Source: Roseovarius sp. (lineage in GTDB: Bacteria > Pseudomonadota > Alphaproteobacteria > Rhodobacterales > Rhodobacteraceae). Taken from it: DNA of 52,751 nucleotides. The position numbers and the translations under genes are program-made. This document shows, in pieces, positions 27,135-35,723 of the stretch. Under the pieces are notes generated by a model, which had not been told where the DNA came from, searched no databases, and saw only the letters and a program-made list of their open reading frames with translations. Positions within the stretch are counted from its first letter, which is position 1; each line of letters starts with the position of its first letter. The DNA is taken from NCBI RefSeq assembly GCF_018066915.1, contig NZ_JAGPVV010000362.1:1-52751 (forward strand), in the 5' to 3' direction.

Positions 27135-27656
27135 ATGACTAAAACCGCGTTTGCCGATGCGCAGACCCCGCAGACCGAGGTTCAGGCCGAGCCGTCGGAT
27201 TCCATCGAGACCATGTATCTGACCTTTCCGGTCGGATCGGAGCTCTATGGGGTGTCTATCGGCGTTGTGACCGAGATTGTCGGGCTGCAACGTATCATGA
27301 GCGTGCCGGACGTGCCGCATTACATCAAGGGTGTGATCAACCTGCGGGGCAAGGTGATCCCGCTGATGGATGTACGGCTGCGCTTTGGCATGCCCGACAA
27401 GGCCTATGACGACCGCACCGTGGTGATCGTGTTGCAGGTGAATGATGCGCCCGTGGGGCTGATCGTCGATGGCGTCAACGAGGTGCTGGATATCCCCGCG
27501 CATCAGATCGACCGGACCCATAGTTTCTCGGGCGCCGAGGGCCGCAGTCTTGTGCTGGGTCTGGGCCGTCTGGAGGAGCGGGTGGCGATCCTGCTCAACG
27601 TCAATCTCTTGGTCGAGGATGACGCGCTCATCCCGCCGATGATGGCCGAGGCCTGA
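27135..27656 (+). CDS. cheW: Chemotaxis coupling protein CheW
   Basis: Scaffold that links receptors to the kinase. 173 residues. A disordered N-terminal tail of about 25 residues precedes a single CheW domain: YLTFPVGSELYGVSIGVVTEIV, HYIKGVINLRGKVIPLMDVRLRFGM, VGLIVDGVNEVLDI and LGLGRLEERVAILLNVNLLV. AGAGGAG precedes the ATG. It follows cheB by two bases. Confidence 0.95.
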   Translation: MTKTAFADAQTPQTEVQAEPSDSIETMYLTFPVGSELYGVSIGVVTEIVGLQRIMSVPDVPHYIKGVINLRGKVIPLMDVRLRFGMPDKAYDDRTVVIVLQVNDAPVGLIVDGVNEVLDIPAHQIDRTHSFSGAEGRSLVLGLGRLEERVAILLNVNLLVEDDALIPPMMAEA

Positions 27657-27659
27657 GCC

Positions 27660-29609
27660 ATGGCCGCGCCGCAGTCCAATCCCCCGGTTGCCGATCAGGA
27701 ACCGATTTTCACGTCCAGTGCCGCGGCTGCGTCGCGGATGGATGTTTCAGCCCCCCAGCCCGCGCCGGACCAGCCCGCCGGCGACACCGAAAGGAAAGAA
27801 CAAATGACCTCGCAATCCCCGCGCGACAGCAAACTCAAGGCCAACGACACCATGGACGATGTGAAGGAAACGGAATTCTCGAAGCGCATTGTGGCCACCA
27901 CGCTGCTGGCCTCGCTTGGCAATCCCGTCATGGTTGCTGATGAGGATTACAACATCCTCTACTGCAACGAAGCCGGGTTCCAGATGTTTGAGCGGATCGA
28001 GAGTGACATCCGGCGCGATCTGCCGAGTTTCCGGGCGCGCGACATCATCGGCAAGAATGTCGATGTGTTCCACAAGAACCCGCATTACCAGCGGCGTATC
28101 ATGGACAACATGACCGGCCCGCACGAAGGGGCGTTTACCATCGGGGGGATCTCTCTGGAGTTCACCGCGACGCCGGTGCCGGGCATCGAGCGCGGGACGC
28201 AATTCGTGCTGGTGGAATGGCGCGATGTGACCGAGATCAAGCGCGTCAAAGCCGAGAATGACCGCACGCTGGATCAATTCCGGCTTCTGCTCTCTGAGAT
28301 GGAGAACATGGCCGCTGCGCATGACGCGGGCGATATCGACGTCTTTATCGACAGCAAGAACTTTGACAAAGCAGAAGTTGGCAAGGCGGCTGAGATGCTC
28401 AATGCCATGGTGCAGGCGCATATCGACACCAAGAAACTGGCGATGAGTGTCGTCGAGGAGTTTGGCGAGGGGAATTTCGATGCGCCCTTCCCGCAGATGC
28501 CGCGCAAGAAAGTGTTCCTCAACCACATCATCGAGAAGGTGCGTGGCAATTTCCGCGGTGTGGTCAGCGAAATTCGCGCACTGTCGGATTCCATTGTCTC
28601 GGGCAATCTTGACGTGCAGGCGGATCTGTCCAAGTTCAAGGGCGAATATCGCAGCGTGATCGAGTCCTTCGAGCAGGCCTTTGGCAGTCTCAACAGCGCC
28701 TTTGCAGTGATTGCAGAGCAGGTGGATCAGGTTGCGACCACGGTCAACCAGGTGGCCCATTCGAGCCAGACTCTCTCGACCAATTCGCAAGTGGCCTCGG
28801 CTTCGGTGGAAGAGGTCTCGGCCTCGGTCAACCAGACCGATCAGCAGGTGCGCGCCAATGCCAATTCGACGCAGAAAGCGTCGCAATTCGTGGGCAGCGC
28901 CGTGGGTCTGGCCGATCAGGGCGCGGCCAAGATCAAGGACATGGTCACGGCCATGCATGGCATCAAGACCTCGTCGCAGGACATCGCCAAGATCATCAAG
29001 GTGATCGACGAAATCGCGTTCCAGACCAATCTCTTGGCGCTGAACGCGGCGGTCGAGGCGGCGCGGGCCGGTCAACATGGGCGCGGGTTTGCCGTGGTGG
29101 CGCAAGAGGTGCGCAACCTTGCCGGACGCTCCGCCAAGGCGGCGCGCGAAACCTCGGATCTGATCGAGGATGCGTCGAACCGGGTCAATGCAGGTGTGCG
29201 GATTGCGGATGAAACCTCCGAGGCCTTTACCGGCATTTCGCAGCAGATCACGCAGGTTCGGGAAATCGTCGAGGAGATCGACCGCTCGGGTGCCGAGCAG
29301 TCGCGCGGCGTGGCGCAAATCTCGCTGGCCATGTCCGAAATCGCCAAATCCGCGCTCGATACCAGCCAGCAGGCGGACGAACTGGCTGCCGGGGCCGCCG
29401 AGATGAGTGCGGCCACCCAGCAGATGAAGGAAGAAATCGGTCGCTTCAAGCTGCGCCGCACGGCAGCATCCCTGCCGATGGGAGGCTTTAACGGCCTCAC
29501 ACCCGAGATGATGGCGCAGATTCAGGCGATGATGAACGGCAAGCCCAACGGGCGAGTGAATGGCGGCGGATCGCTCGATCTCGATGCGCGCGGCTTTCAC
29601 GGCTTCTGA
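27660..29609 (+). CDS. Cytoplasmic PAS-containing chemoreceptor, TlpT-like
   Basis: 649 residues and no transmembrane segment, so a soluble transducer. A Pro/Ala-rich N-terminus is followed by a PAS domain (about 75-195: [29 protein letters not shown] ... [29 protein letters not shown]), a HAMP-like linker and the signalling coiled coil, with the hairpin tip [40 protein letters not shown]. Position and solubility match TlpT, which forms the cytoplasmic chemosensory cluster in R. sphaeroides. A second start, ATG at 27804, has AAAGGA at good distance, so a form shorter by 48 residues is possible. The ligand of the PAS domain is not visible. Confidence 0.9.
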   Translation: MAAPQSNPPVADQEPIFTSSAAAASRMDVSAPQPAPDQPAGDTERKEQMTSQSPRDSKLKANDTMDDVKETEFSKRIVATTLLASLGNPVMVADEDYNILYCNEAGFQMFERIESDIRRDLPSFRARDIIGKNVDVFHKNPHYQRRIMDNMTGPHEGAFTIGGISLEFTATPVPGIERGTQFVLVEWRDVTEIKRVKAENDRTLDQFRLLLSEMENMAAAHDAGDIDVFIDSKNFDKAEVGKAAEMLNAMVQAHIDTKKLAMSVVEEFGEGNFDAPFPQMPRKKVFLNHIIEKVRGNFRGVVSEIRALSDSIVSGNLDVQADLSKFKGEYRSVIESFEQAFGSLNSAFAVIAEQVDQVATTVNQVAHSSQTLSTNSQVASASVEEVSASVNQTDQQVRANANSTQKASQFVGSAVGLADQGAAKIKDMVTAMHGIKTSSQDIAKIIKVIDEIAFQTNLLALNAAVEAARAGQHGRGFAVVAQEVRNLAGRSAKAARETSDLIEDASNRVNAGVRIADETSEAFTGISQQITQVREIVEEIDRSGAEQSRGVAQISLAMSEIAKSALDTSQQADELAAGAAEMSAATQQMKEEIGRFKLRRTAASLPMGGFNGLTPEMMAQIQAMMNGKPNGRVNGGGSLDLDARGFHGF

Positions 29610-29616
29610 GGGGGCG

Positions 29617-29637
29617 GGGGCGGCGCGGTGCCGCCCC
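29617..29637 (+). other. Intercistronic hairpin between the transducer and cheY
   Basis: GGGGCGGC and GCCGCCCC form an eight-base-pair stem with a five-base loop just after the transducer stop. Only four T follow at a distance, so it is a weak terminator or an mRNA-stabilising structure. It could set different amounts of the receptor and of CheY/CheA3. Confidence 0.5.
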
Positions 29638-29674
29638 ACGTTTTCCGAAGTCCATACAATTTGGAGACAAGACA

Positions 29675-30079
29675 ATGCCTTATAATGTGATGGTGGTGGA
29701 CGATGCCGCAATGATGCGGCTCTACATCTCCAGTTTTCTCAAGTCGCGCAAAGAGTTCAAGCTGGTGGCGCAGGCCGCCAATGGGCAAGAGGCGCTGGAC
29801 AAGCTGCCGGATCTTCCGGACCTCGATCTGATCCTGCTCGATATCGAGATGCCGGTGATGGATGGGCTCGAATTCCTGCGTCACGCCAAGCTCAAGACGC
29901 GGGCGAAGATCTGCATGCTGTCGTCGGTGACGGTGCAGGGCTCGCCCCTGGCGGCCAAGGCGCGCGAACTGGGCGCGGATGGGGTGGTTTCCAAGCCCTC
30001 TGGCACGGTGTCGCATGACCTTGAGGAAAAGACCGGAGACGAGTTGACGCGCGTGATGCGGGCACTGGTCGGGGCCTGA
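29675..30079 (+). CDS. cheY6: CheY-type response regulator, CheY6-like
   Basis: 134 residues, one receiver domain. Acidic pocket D9/D10 in MVVDDAAMMR, phosphorylation site D56 in LILLDIEMPVMDGLEF, the SSV signature, and the lysine in VSKPSG. After that lysine comes an extra segment (GTVSHDLEEKTGDEL) resembling the same region of CheB, unlike enteric CheY. In R. sphaeroides CheY6 is the regulator that stops the Fla1 motor and is dephosphorylated by CheA3. TTGGAGACAAGAC precedes the ATG. Confidence 0.9.
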   Translation: MPYNVMVVDDAAMMRLYISSFLKSRKEFKLVAQAANGQEALDKLPDLPDLDLILLDIEMPVMDGLEFLRHAKLKTRAKICMLSSVTVQGSPLAAKARELGADGVVSKPSGTVSHDLEEKTGDELTRVMRALVGA

Positions 30080-30113
30080 GGGCCGCAATGCAACCCACTG
30101 GGCGGGTGACACC

Positions 30114-33100
30114 ATGATGGACGAGATGGACGAAATCTGGATGCTGTATGCCGATGACGGCGCGCAGTCCCTTGACGCGATGGAAGCGGCGCTGGATGCC
30201 CTCAACGGGGGCAAAGGCGACATGGGTGCGCATATCGGCGCGCTGTTCCGGGCTGTCCATACGTTCAAGGGCAACTCGCGCGTGCTGGGATTGGCGCAGG
30301 TCGAGGGGCTGGCGCATCTGGCCGAGGACCTGATCGGGCTGGTGCGCGATGAGGGCGTGCCGCTGAGTGGCGAGATCACCGATATCCTGATGCGCACCGG
30401 CGACGCGTTGCGCGGCATGCTGGAAGAGACCGCGGACACCCGCGCCGATGTGGAGCCGGGGCCGACGGCGGGGCTCAAGCAGGATCTGCGCGCGATGATC
30501 GGGCGGTTGACAGGGCGCGAAACCGAAGCGGCGGCGCCTGCACCGGCGCCGCAGGCCGAGGGTGCGCCGCAGAAAGACGCCATGGAAGAAGCACCGGCAC
30601 CGGCTGCTGCGCCAAAGCCCAAGGTTCCGGCCTTTGATATGGGCCTTGCGGGGTTGCTGGATCAGTTGGATGGCGGCGATGGCACGGATTTCGACGAATT
30701 CGAAGGGGATGACGACGAGGCGGAGGTTGCAGACGACGACGCGCCCGAGTTTGAGCCGGAACCGGAGTTTGGCGAGGCCGTAGAGCCTGAAGTGGTGGTG
30801 GAGCCTGAGCCTCCGCTGGAGCTTGAGCCTGAGCCTGAGCCTGAGCAAGCGCCCGCGCCGCAGGTCAAGACCGTGGCCGAGGTGACAGAGGGCAAGCTCT
30901 TGGCCCCTGACCCCGAGCATCACAAGATTTTCAACGACATGGCCGACAAGACCTGCGCCGCGCTGGATGCGCTGATTGCGGATTGGGCCGAGGACAGCAG
31001 CCCGAAAGCGCGCCGGCAGGCGGACAATCTGCACTATGCCGCCGGGCAATTGAACCTTGCCGATTGGCTGGCGCTGTTGGGGCCGTTCCTGAGCGCGGAT
31101 GCGCCGGACCTGGGCGCGACGCGTGATCTGAGTGCCGCGATGCGCCGTCTGCTGAGCGGTGAGACAGAGCCGGAGGCTGTGCCCGACGCGCTACCCGAAG
31201 CGCCCGCGCCAGACCCCGTGGCCGAGCCTGCGCCCGTGGCGGTCCACGCGCCAGAACCCGAAGCCGCGCCCAAACCTGCGCCTGCAAAGAAGGCGGTGCC
31301 GCGTGCGAAACCCGTGGTCGAGGTCACGGAAGGCAAGCTGCGGGCGGATCAGACCTATCACCAGATCTTTGCCGATATGGTGGCGAAGTCGCTCGAGAAA
31401 CTGGACGCGCTCTGTGCGAGTTGGTCGGAGGCCACCAGCCTTGCCGCGCTGCGCAAGGAAGCCGATGGCCTGTGCTATGCCGCGCAACAGCTAGATTTGG
31501 CCAGTTGGGTGGCGCTGCTGGGTCCGATGGCCGAGGCCAAAGGCATGAGCCACGCCGCAGCCGAAGGCCATGTGGCGGCGCTGCGCGCGCATGCGGCACA
31601 GGAGTTTGGCGGCGGTGATGCTGCCCCGGTGCAATCGCGCGGTCCGGTTGATCCGGCCGCGGATGGCCGGGCATTTTTCCTTGTCATGGCAGAGCTTTAC
31701 CCGCTGATTGCCGAGCAGGGCACGCGGATGTCGGGCGATGCGCCCTGCACCGTGGCCGAGCGGCGAGACCTCGCCGAGCGGATCGCCGATCAGGCCGCGC
31801 CGCGCGGGTTTGTTCGCCTTGTGGACAGCGCGCTTCGGTTGTCGCAAGAACCGGCGGGCCATGCTTACCGCGCCGCCGAACTGGCGCTTTATGAGGAATT
31901 GGTCAGCGTCGAGCGCAGCCTGCCCGCGTCGGTTTTTGATGCCGAGATGATGGCACCGAGCCAGATTTTGGGGGCCTGGTGCGCCGATCATATCTTTGAG
32001 ACGCTGCAAAGCCTGCGCAAGGGGCTCGAGGCGCGGGGCGCCGAGGCGGGGGCCAACTGGTTCCCGGCCTTTGACACGCTGATGCGGCAGGTGCATTTCG
32101 CCTGTCTGAATTACCGGATCGACACGGCCTCGCAACTTACCATGGCGTTGATCGACCTCTTTGCGCGGGTGCGCATCGACCAGAAAGCGCCGGATGTGAT
32201 CCTGCTCCAGATGGGGCGCGGTTTTGTCGATACGATGGAACTGGTGTTCGATGCGCTGGATCAGGGCGACACGCCCGACACCTCGCGGATCGAAAAGATG
32301 TTCGAAGAGGCGACCAACGCCTGTTTCGTCGCCAGTGGCGTGATGACCGCCAAGAGCATCGAGACACGTTTGGGCCTGCCGCCGGAATTCCACCGGGTGA
32401 TGTCGCCCGAGAGCGTCAAGACCGCGCATGAGGCGATCCGGGAGGGTCTGCATTTCTACGTGCTGCGGGCTGATCTGAATGACGATGACGCGCTGGCGCA
32501 GGGGTTCCTTGAATGGATCACCACGGGCGTGGTGCGGATGATCACCAACGTCACGGTGTTTCTGGACAAGGCGACGCTGTTTGATTTTCTCGTGGCGTCA
32601 ACCCTTGAAGAAGACCGGATGGTCGAGCGGCTGGCGATGCTGGACCCGTCGGGTGCGCGGCTGATGATGGCGCAGGCCCTGCGGGTGCGCGAAGCGCCCG
32701 AGGTCGAGGCGGCAGAGCCGGACTCGCTCGATCTGATCCCGATGTCCGAGGTGGGCGACAGTCTCGCGCTGCTCGAGGCGGTGGGGGCGATTTCCGCCAG
32801 CCACGCGCAGCTCGAGCATGAGTTGACGCAGCTTGCCTCGGTCGATCTGGTGCAGGATGTGCTGGAGGCGCTGCGCGCCGCCGGTGTGGGCGAGTTGGAG
32901 CAGCGCGTGCGCTCTGTCCTGCGCGACCGGCTGGAGCAGCACAATCTGCGGCTTCAGGAAATCAGCGAGTCGGGGGCGCAGCTCTCGGCAGAGCTGTCGC
33001 ATCTGCAACAAGAGAGCGTGGCGCAACGGTCGCGCCCTGCCGAAGTGTTGTTGCGCCCGCTCAAGGCCTATGTGGCCACGCGCGCGCGCAAGATCGGCGT

Positions 33101-33839
33101 CGATGCCTCTGTCACCTATGTGGGGGGCGATGTGATGCTCGACCAGATGTTGATCGAGGAACTGCGCGGGCCGCTCAAGACCTTGGTCAACCTGCGGCTG
33201 GCCGGGGAATATCCGGCGTCACGGTTCCATATCTCGGTCGAGGCCGAGAGCGATCACGTGCGGGTCGAGTTGACCGACAACAGCCCCGAGCCTGCGATGG
33301 CCCCTGCCTATGGTGCGCTGGCCGATGAGATGGCGCGCAAGAAAGGCGCGCTGCGTCGGGTCAGCCTGCCGGCCGGGGCCGGGGTGCGGTTTCACCTGCG
33401 AGTGCCGCAGCACATGATCGTGCTCGATGGCATGGTCGTGCGGGTGGGGCATGTGCGCTATGTGCTGCCGGTGGATGCGATCCACCGTATTCTTCAGACC
33501 GACCGGCTCTTGCCGGTGTCGGCCTCGGGGGCGACACGGATGCTGCATATCGACGAGGGCGCGCTGGTGCCCGTGCATCCCTTGATGCCGGAGCCCGCTG
33601 CCAGTTCAGGAGGCGCGCGGCTCTATGTGGTGCTGAGCAGCAACGAGACGCGCATTGCCATTCCGGTGGATGAACTTTTGGGTCAGCAGCTTGTGATGCT
33701 GCGCCCCTTGCAAGGCGTGCTGTCGGGCATGCGCGACATGAGTGGCATCGCCATCCTGTCGGGGGGCGAGGTGGGCATGGTTGTGGCCGTCAGTGCCCTG
33801 GCTTCGGGCGATGCGCGCAAGGCCAGCGTTGCGGCCTGA
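30114..33839 (+). CDS. cheA3: Atypical CheA with Hpt and CheW-like ends but no working ATPase, CheA3-like
   Basis: 1241 residues. The N-terminal Hpt domain (1-115) has the phosphorylation motif VHTFKGNSRVLGL, with H49 as acceptor. An acidic Pro/Glu linker (about 200-250) follows. Two copies of a module of about 93 residues (257-350 and 404-497) share VTEGKL, HxIFxDM, LDAL, YAAxQLxLAxWxALLGP. A long unassigned middle runs to about 950. Then comes a remnant of an ATPase domain lacking the N, G1 and G2 motifs (LTDNSPEP near 1053 where DDGxG would be), and a CheW-like P5 end (about 1090-1235). CheA3 of R. sphaeroides has this layout, takes phosphate from CheA4 and has a CheY6 phosphatase in its middle. 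Confidence 0.9.
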   Translation: MMDEMDEIWMLYADDGAQSLDAMEAALDALNGGKGDMGAHIGALFRAVHTFKGNSRVLGLAQVEGLAHLAEDLIGLVRDEGVPLSGEITDILMRTGDALRGMLEETADTRADVEPGPTAGLKQDLRAMIGRLTGRETEAAAPAPAPQAEGAPQKDAMEEAPAPAAAPKPKVPAFDMGLAGLLDQLDGGDGTDFDEFEGDDDEAEVADDDAPEFEPEPEFGEAVEPEVVVEPEPPLELEPEPEPEQAPAPQVKTVAEVTEGKLLAPDPEHHKIFNDMADKTCAALDALIADWAEDSSPKARRQADNLHYAAGQLNLADWLALLGPFLSADAPDLGATRDLSAAMRRLLSGETEPEAVPDALPEAPAPDPVAEPAPVAVHAPEPEAAPKPAPAKKAVPRAKPVVEVTEGKLRADQTYHQIFADMVAKSLEKLDALCASWSEATSLAALRKEADGLCYAAQQLDLASWVALLGPMAEAKGMSHAAAEGHVAALRAHAAQEFGGGDAAPVQSRGPVDPAADGRAFFLVMAELYPLIAEQGTRMSGDAPCTVAERRDLAERIADQAAPRGFVRLVDSALRLSQEPAGHAYRAAELALYEELVSVERSLPASVFDAEMMAPSQILGAWCADHIFETLQSLRKGLEARGAEAGANWFPAFDTLMRQVHFACLNYRIDTASQLTMALIDLFARVRIDQKAPDVILLQMGRGFVDTMELVFDALDQGDTPDTSRIEKMFEEATNACFVASGVMTAKSIETRLGLPPEFHRVMSPESVKTAHEAIREGLHFYVLRADLNDDDALAQGFLEWITTGVVRMITNVTVFLDKATLFDFLVASTLEEDRMVERLAMLDPSGARLMMAQALRVREAPEVEAAEPDSLDLIPMSEVGDSLALLEAVGAISASHAQLEHELTQLASVDLVQDVLEALRAAGVGELEQRVRSVLRDRLEQHNLRLQEISESGAQLSAELSHLQQESVAQRSRPAEVLLRPLKAYVATRARKIGVDASVTYVGGDVMLDQMLIEELRGPLKTLVNLRLAGEYPASRFHISVEAESDHVRVELTDNSPEPAMAPAYGALADEMARKKGALRRVSLPAGAGVRFHLRVPQHMIVLDGMVVRVGHVRYVLPVDAIHRILQTDRLLPVSASGATRMLHIDEGALVPVHPLMPEPAASSGGARLYVVLSSNETRIAIPVDELLGQQLVMLRPLQGVLSGMRDMSGIAILSGGEVGMVVAVSALASGDARKASVAA

Positions 33840-33845
33840 GACCCG

Positions 33846-33870
33846 GCCCCGGCGGTTATGCTGCCGGGGC
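33846..33870 (+). terminator. GC-rich hairpin after cheA3, candidate terminator
   Basis: GCCCCGGC and GCCGGGGC pair perfectly around a nine-base loop, seven bases after the cheA3-like stop. No T-run follows; the next bases are the TAAC of a sigma-28-like element. It could end the chemotaxis transcript or insulate fliS. Confidence 0.45.
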
Positions 33871-33897
33871 TAACATCCTGACGCGATTTGCCGTTTT
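33871..33897 (+). promoter_or_regulatory. Sigma-28-like promoter upstream of fliS
   Basis: TAAC-N15-GCCGTTTT resembles the TAAA-N15-GCCGATAA flagellar sigma factor consensus. Together with the elements at 35640 and 36772 it forms a group with the same spacing. The expected start of transcription lies about 30 bp before the fliS ATG. No fliA gene is in the window, so the assignment is by pattern only. Confidence 0.4.
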
Positions 33898-33935
33898 GAG
33901 AGACAGATCTGGCAATCATGTCAAAGGAAGTTTCG

Positions 33936-34334
33936 ATGAGTTTCGCCTTCGCCCGTTCCCGTTACCGTCAGGCCGAGACCCTCGTGCAGGAAGCGGCAAC
34001 GGACCCCTACGACATCGTGTTTGTGACGCTGCGCGAACTCAACCGCTCGCTTGGTGTGCTGGCGCGGACGCAAGAAGACGCGCGCCCCTTGCCCTCGGAT
34101 CACGTCAACCGTGTGTTGACCGCGATTTATATCCTGCAATCGAGCCTTGATTTCGAGGCGGGTGGCGATCTGGCGGGGGATCTTTTCCAGCTTTATGAAT
34201 TCGCCCGTTTTCACGTCCTCAAGGCCATGCGCGGCGAAGAAGGCGCCCGTCTGAGCGAGGCCGCTGCCGCCATGGGCGATATTCTGGACGCCTGGCAGCA
34301 GATCGGATCGCAAGTCAAGGCACAGGCGGTATGA
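33936..34334 (+). CDS. fliS: Flagellin chaperone FliS
   Basis: 132-residue helical protein that binds the C-terminus of flagellin and prevents premature polymerisation. Matches FliS in size and pattern: YRQAETLVQEAATDPYDIVFVTLRELNRSL, then VLTAIYILQSSLDFEAGGDLAGDLFQLYEFARFHVLKAM, the block resembling 'LxxLYxxxxxxLxxA' of the family, ending DILDAWQQI. AAAGGAAG before 33936 decides that start over an upstream ATG at 33918. Overlaps the next gene by ATGA. fliC and fliD are not in the window. Confidence 0.87.
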   Translation: MSFAFARSRYRQAETLVQEAATDPYDIVFVTLRELNRSLGVLARTQEDARPLPSDHVNRVLTAIYILQSSLDFEAGGDLAGDLFQLYEFARFHVLKAMRGEEGARLSEAAAAMGDILDAWQQIGSQVKAQAV

Positions 34335-34660
34335 CACGTGTGGTGCAACAAATGACCTACAGCCTTCTTGGCGATCAGATCCGGCAGTTGACTGCCGGTC
34401 TGGTGGCGGCGGCGGAAACGGGCGATCTGGCGGCGGTGTCGCGCGCCGATCATGCCCTGCGATGTGCGGTGATTGCGCTGGTCGGGGGTGCGTCGCTGTC
34501 CGAGGATGGCGCGCAGGACCGTATCGCGATCCTGTCCGAGGCGCTCGATGCCGTGCGTCGCACCGCCGATCTCTTGTCGGCCAAGGCGGCGCGGCGGGCA
34601 GGGCAGGGACGGGCCAATCTGGTCTATCTCAACTGCGACCGCAAGGCGGGGCCACGCTGA
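34331..34660 (+). CDS. Small helical protein after fliS, possible FliT-type partner
   Basis: 109 residues, rich in alanine and leucine and predicted largely helical (MTYSLLGDQIRQLTAGLVAAAETGDLAAVSRADHALRCAVIAL). I do not recognise a family. The ATGA overlap with fliS and the short helical form recall chaperones of the FliT/FlgN kind that often follow fliS, but no sequence motif proves it. Its stop overlaps the start of the next gene by one base. Confidence 0.6.
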   Translation: MTRVVQQMTYSLLGDQIRQLTAGLVAAAETGDLAAVSRADHALRCAVIALVGGASLSEDGAQDRIAILSEALDAVRRTADLLSAKAARRAGQGRANLVYLNCDRKAGPR

Positions 34661-34881
34661 TGTCGGGCGCGCAGGAACAGACCTGCGCCACCTGCCTGCG
34701 GTTGCGCATGTTCCTGACGATTGCGGGCGGCTTGATTGCAGGTCTGTACCTGCAACCCGGATGGGCCACGGCGGTGGCCGGGCTGATGCCTGCGCCGCTG
34801 ATGATCGGTTGGGGGATTTGTGCTGTGGGCAGCCTGAGCTTTGGTCTGCGGTTTCGCGACCATGTGCGGCAGCGTCGCTGA
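34660..34881 (+). CDS. Small two-helix membrane protein
   Basis: 73 residues: a short cytoplasmic start with a CATC pair (C9, C12), a hydrophobic helix (MFLTIAGGLIAGLYLQPGW), a second one (LMPAPLMIGWGICAVGSLSFGL) and a basic tail RFRDHVRQRR. The ATG shares one base with the upstream stop (TGATG), so it is translated with fliS and the 109-residue gene. The CxxC could bind metal or form a disulfide. No family recognised. Confidence 0.6.
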   Translation: MSGAQEQTCATCLRLRMFLTIAGGLIAGLYLQPGWATAVAGLMPAPLMIGWGICAVGSLSFGLRFRDHVRQRR

Positions 34882-34901
34882 CAGCACCGGGCTGTGCAGT
34901 C

Positions 34902-35048
34902 TCAGCAGAGGCGGCGCAACAGGCGCACCAGACCCCAGACATGCTGACGCCGGGGTTCGCCGTTTTCGTCACAGATCACGAGTTCCACGCCGACCTTGTG
35001 TGGATCGGTGCCGGGGGCGGGAATGAAGGTCTGGCGCATGGCGATCAT
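34902..35048 (-). CDS. 48-residue protein downstream of fliL
   Basis: A short frame not easily seen in gene lists: MIAMRQTFIPAPGTDPHK, then a beta-like VGVELVICDENG and a basic C-terminus VWGLVRLLRRLC. AGAAAGGA at seven bases before the ATG is one of the better ribosome binding sites in the island. It lies 55 bp after fliL on the same strand and is convergent with the small membrane protein gene. No family recognised; coding status rests on the ribosome binding site and context. Confidence 0.5.
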   Translation of the reverse strand: MIAMRQTFIPAPGTDPHKVGVELVICDENGEPRRQHVWGLVRLLRRLC

Positions 35049-35103
35049 GGGATGTCCTTTCTGGGGTCTTGGATTTGATTAAAGTTTGCAAGAATCCTGC
35101 CAA

Positions 35104-35604
35104 TCAGGGCGCATGCGCCCAGTCGAGGATCAGCACCTCGAGAATGGCGGGCTCTTCGCCCATGGTGATGAGGCGGGCGTTCATCGCCTCTTTCAGCGTC
35201 TCGGGCAGGCTGCTCCGCAGCGCTGCGAGGCGGGTGTCGGCGGGATGGCTTTCGGCGTCGCGCAGCACGACACCGGCCAATTCGGCCTGTGCCTCTTGCT
35301 GGCGATCCGCGAGGCGCGCCATGAGATCAAGGCTGCCCTCTTCGCGCAGGGCCACGCCAAGCCCGATGCTGAGCGTGCCGCCGCCCTCGGGCAGCGTCAC
35401 CGTCACCGGCATCATGAGCGGCAGATAGCGGCGCGGCTCGGGTCCGGCGGGGGCGTCGGGCGCGGGCGTGACCGGGAGCGCGGGCAGGGGCACGGCAGGT
35501 GTCTGGTGCAGAACCCAGAGGCTTGCGCCGCCAAGTGCTATTGGCCCCAGACTTGCAGTCAGGGCAAAGACAAGGAGAGGTTGGCGGGGCGAAATCCGGG
35601 TCAT
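35104..35604 (-). CDS. fliL: FliL-type flagellar basal body-associated protein
   Basis: 166 residues. A short cytoplasmic start, one transmembrane helix (about 10-32, LLVFALTASLGPIALGGASLWVL), a Pro-rich stretch and a periplasmic domain (RRYLPLMMPVTVTLPEGGGTLSIGLGVALREEGSLDLMARLADRQQ ... LEVLILDWAHAP) with the FliL pattern and the typical aspartate/alanine ending. FliL assists stators and is needed for swimming in R. sphaeroides. The start at 35604 is only about one base after the transcription start predicted from the sigma-54 promoter at 35616-35631. A 14-bp palindrome GGGCGCATGCGCCC lies in its last codons. Confidence 0.8.
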   Translation of the reverse strand: MTRISPRQPLLVFALTASLGPIALGGASLWVLHQTPAVPLPALPVTPAPDAPAGPEPRRYLPLMMPVTVTLPEGGGTLSIGLGVALREEGSLDLMARLADRQQEAQAELAGVVLRDAESHPADTRLAALRSSLPETLKEAMNARLITMGEEPAILEVLILDWAHAP

Positions 35605-35615
35605 GCGAAGCTGAG

Positions 35616-35631
35616 AGCAAGGATCGCGCCA
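35616..35631 (-). promoter_or_regulatory. Sigma-54 promoter of fliL
   Basis: On the minus strand TGGCGCGATCCTTGCT: one mismatch to TGGCACG-N4-TTGCW with exact GG-N10-GC spacing. It differs by only two bases from the fleT promoter. Counting twelve bases from the GC gives a start at about 35605, next to the fliL ATG at 35604, which would make the mRNA leaderless. Confidence 0.7.
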
Positions 35632-35639
35632 AGCGGCGC

Positions 35640-35666
35640 TAAACTGACGCGGTTTTCTGTCGTTAG
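35640..35666 (+). promoter_or_regulatory. Sigma-28-like promoter of the NHLP-like / Sel1 pair
   Basis: TAAA-N15-GTCGTTAG in the fliL divergent region, with expected transcription start about 50 bp before the next gene. The interior also shares TGACGCGRTTT with the element before fliS, offset by two bases. Assignment by pattern only. Confidence 0.4.
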
Positions 35667-35723
35667 GGGTATGTGGGGCCGTGTCGCCCGTGCGACGGAC
35701 GGGAACCAAAAGGAGTGGGCAGA

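Noticed and set aside
30800-30846. CCTGAG hexamer repeat as a regulatory or mobile repeat
   Set aside because: It encodes the Glu-Pro linker of the CheA3-like protein and is explained by protein low complexity.
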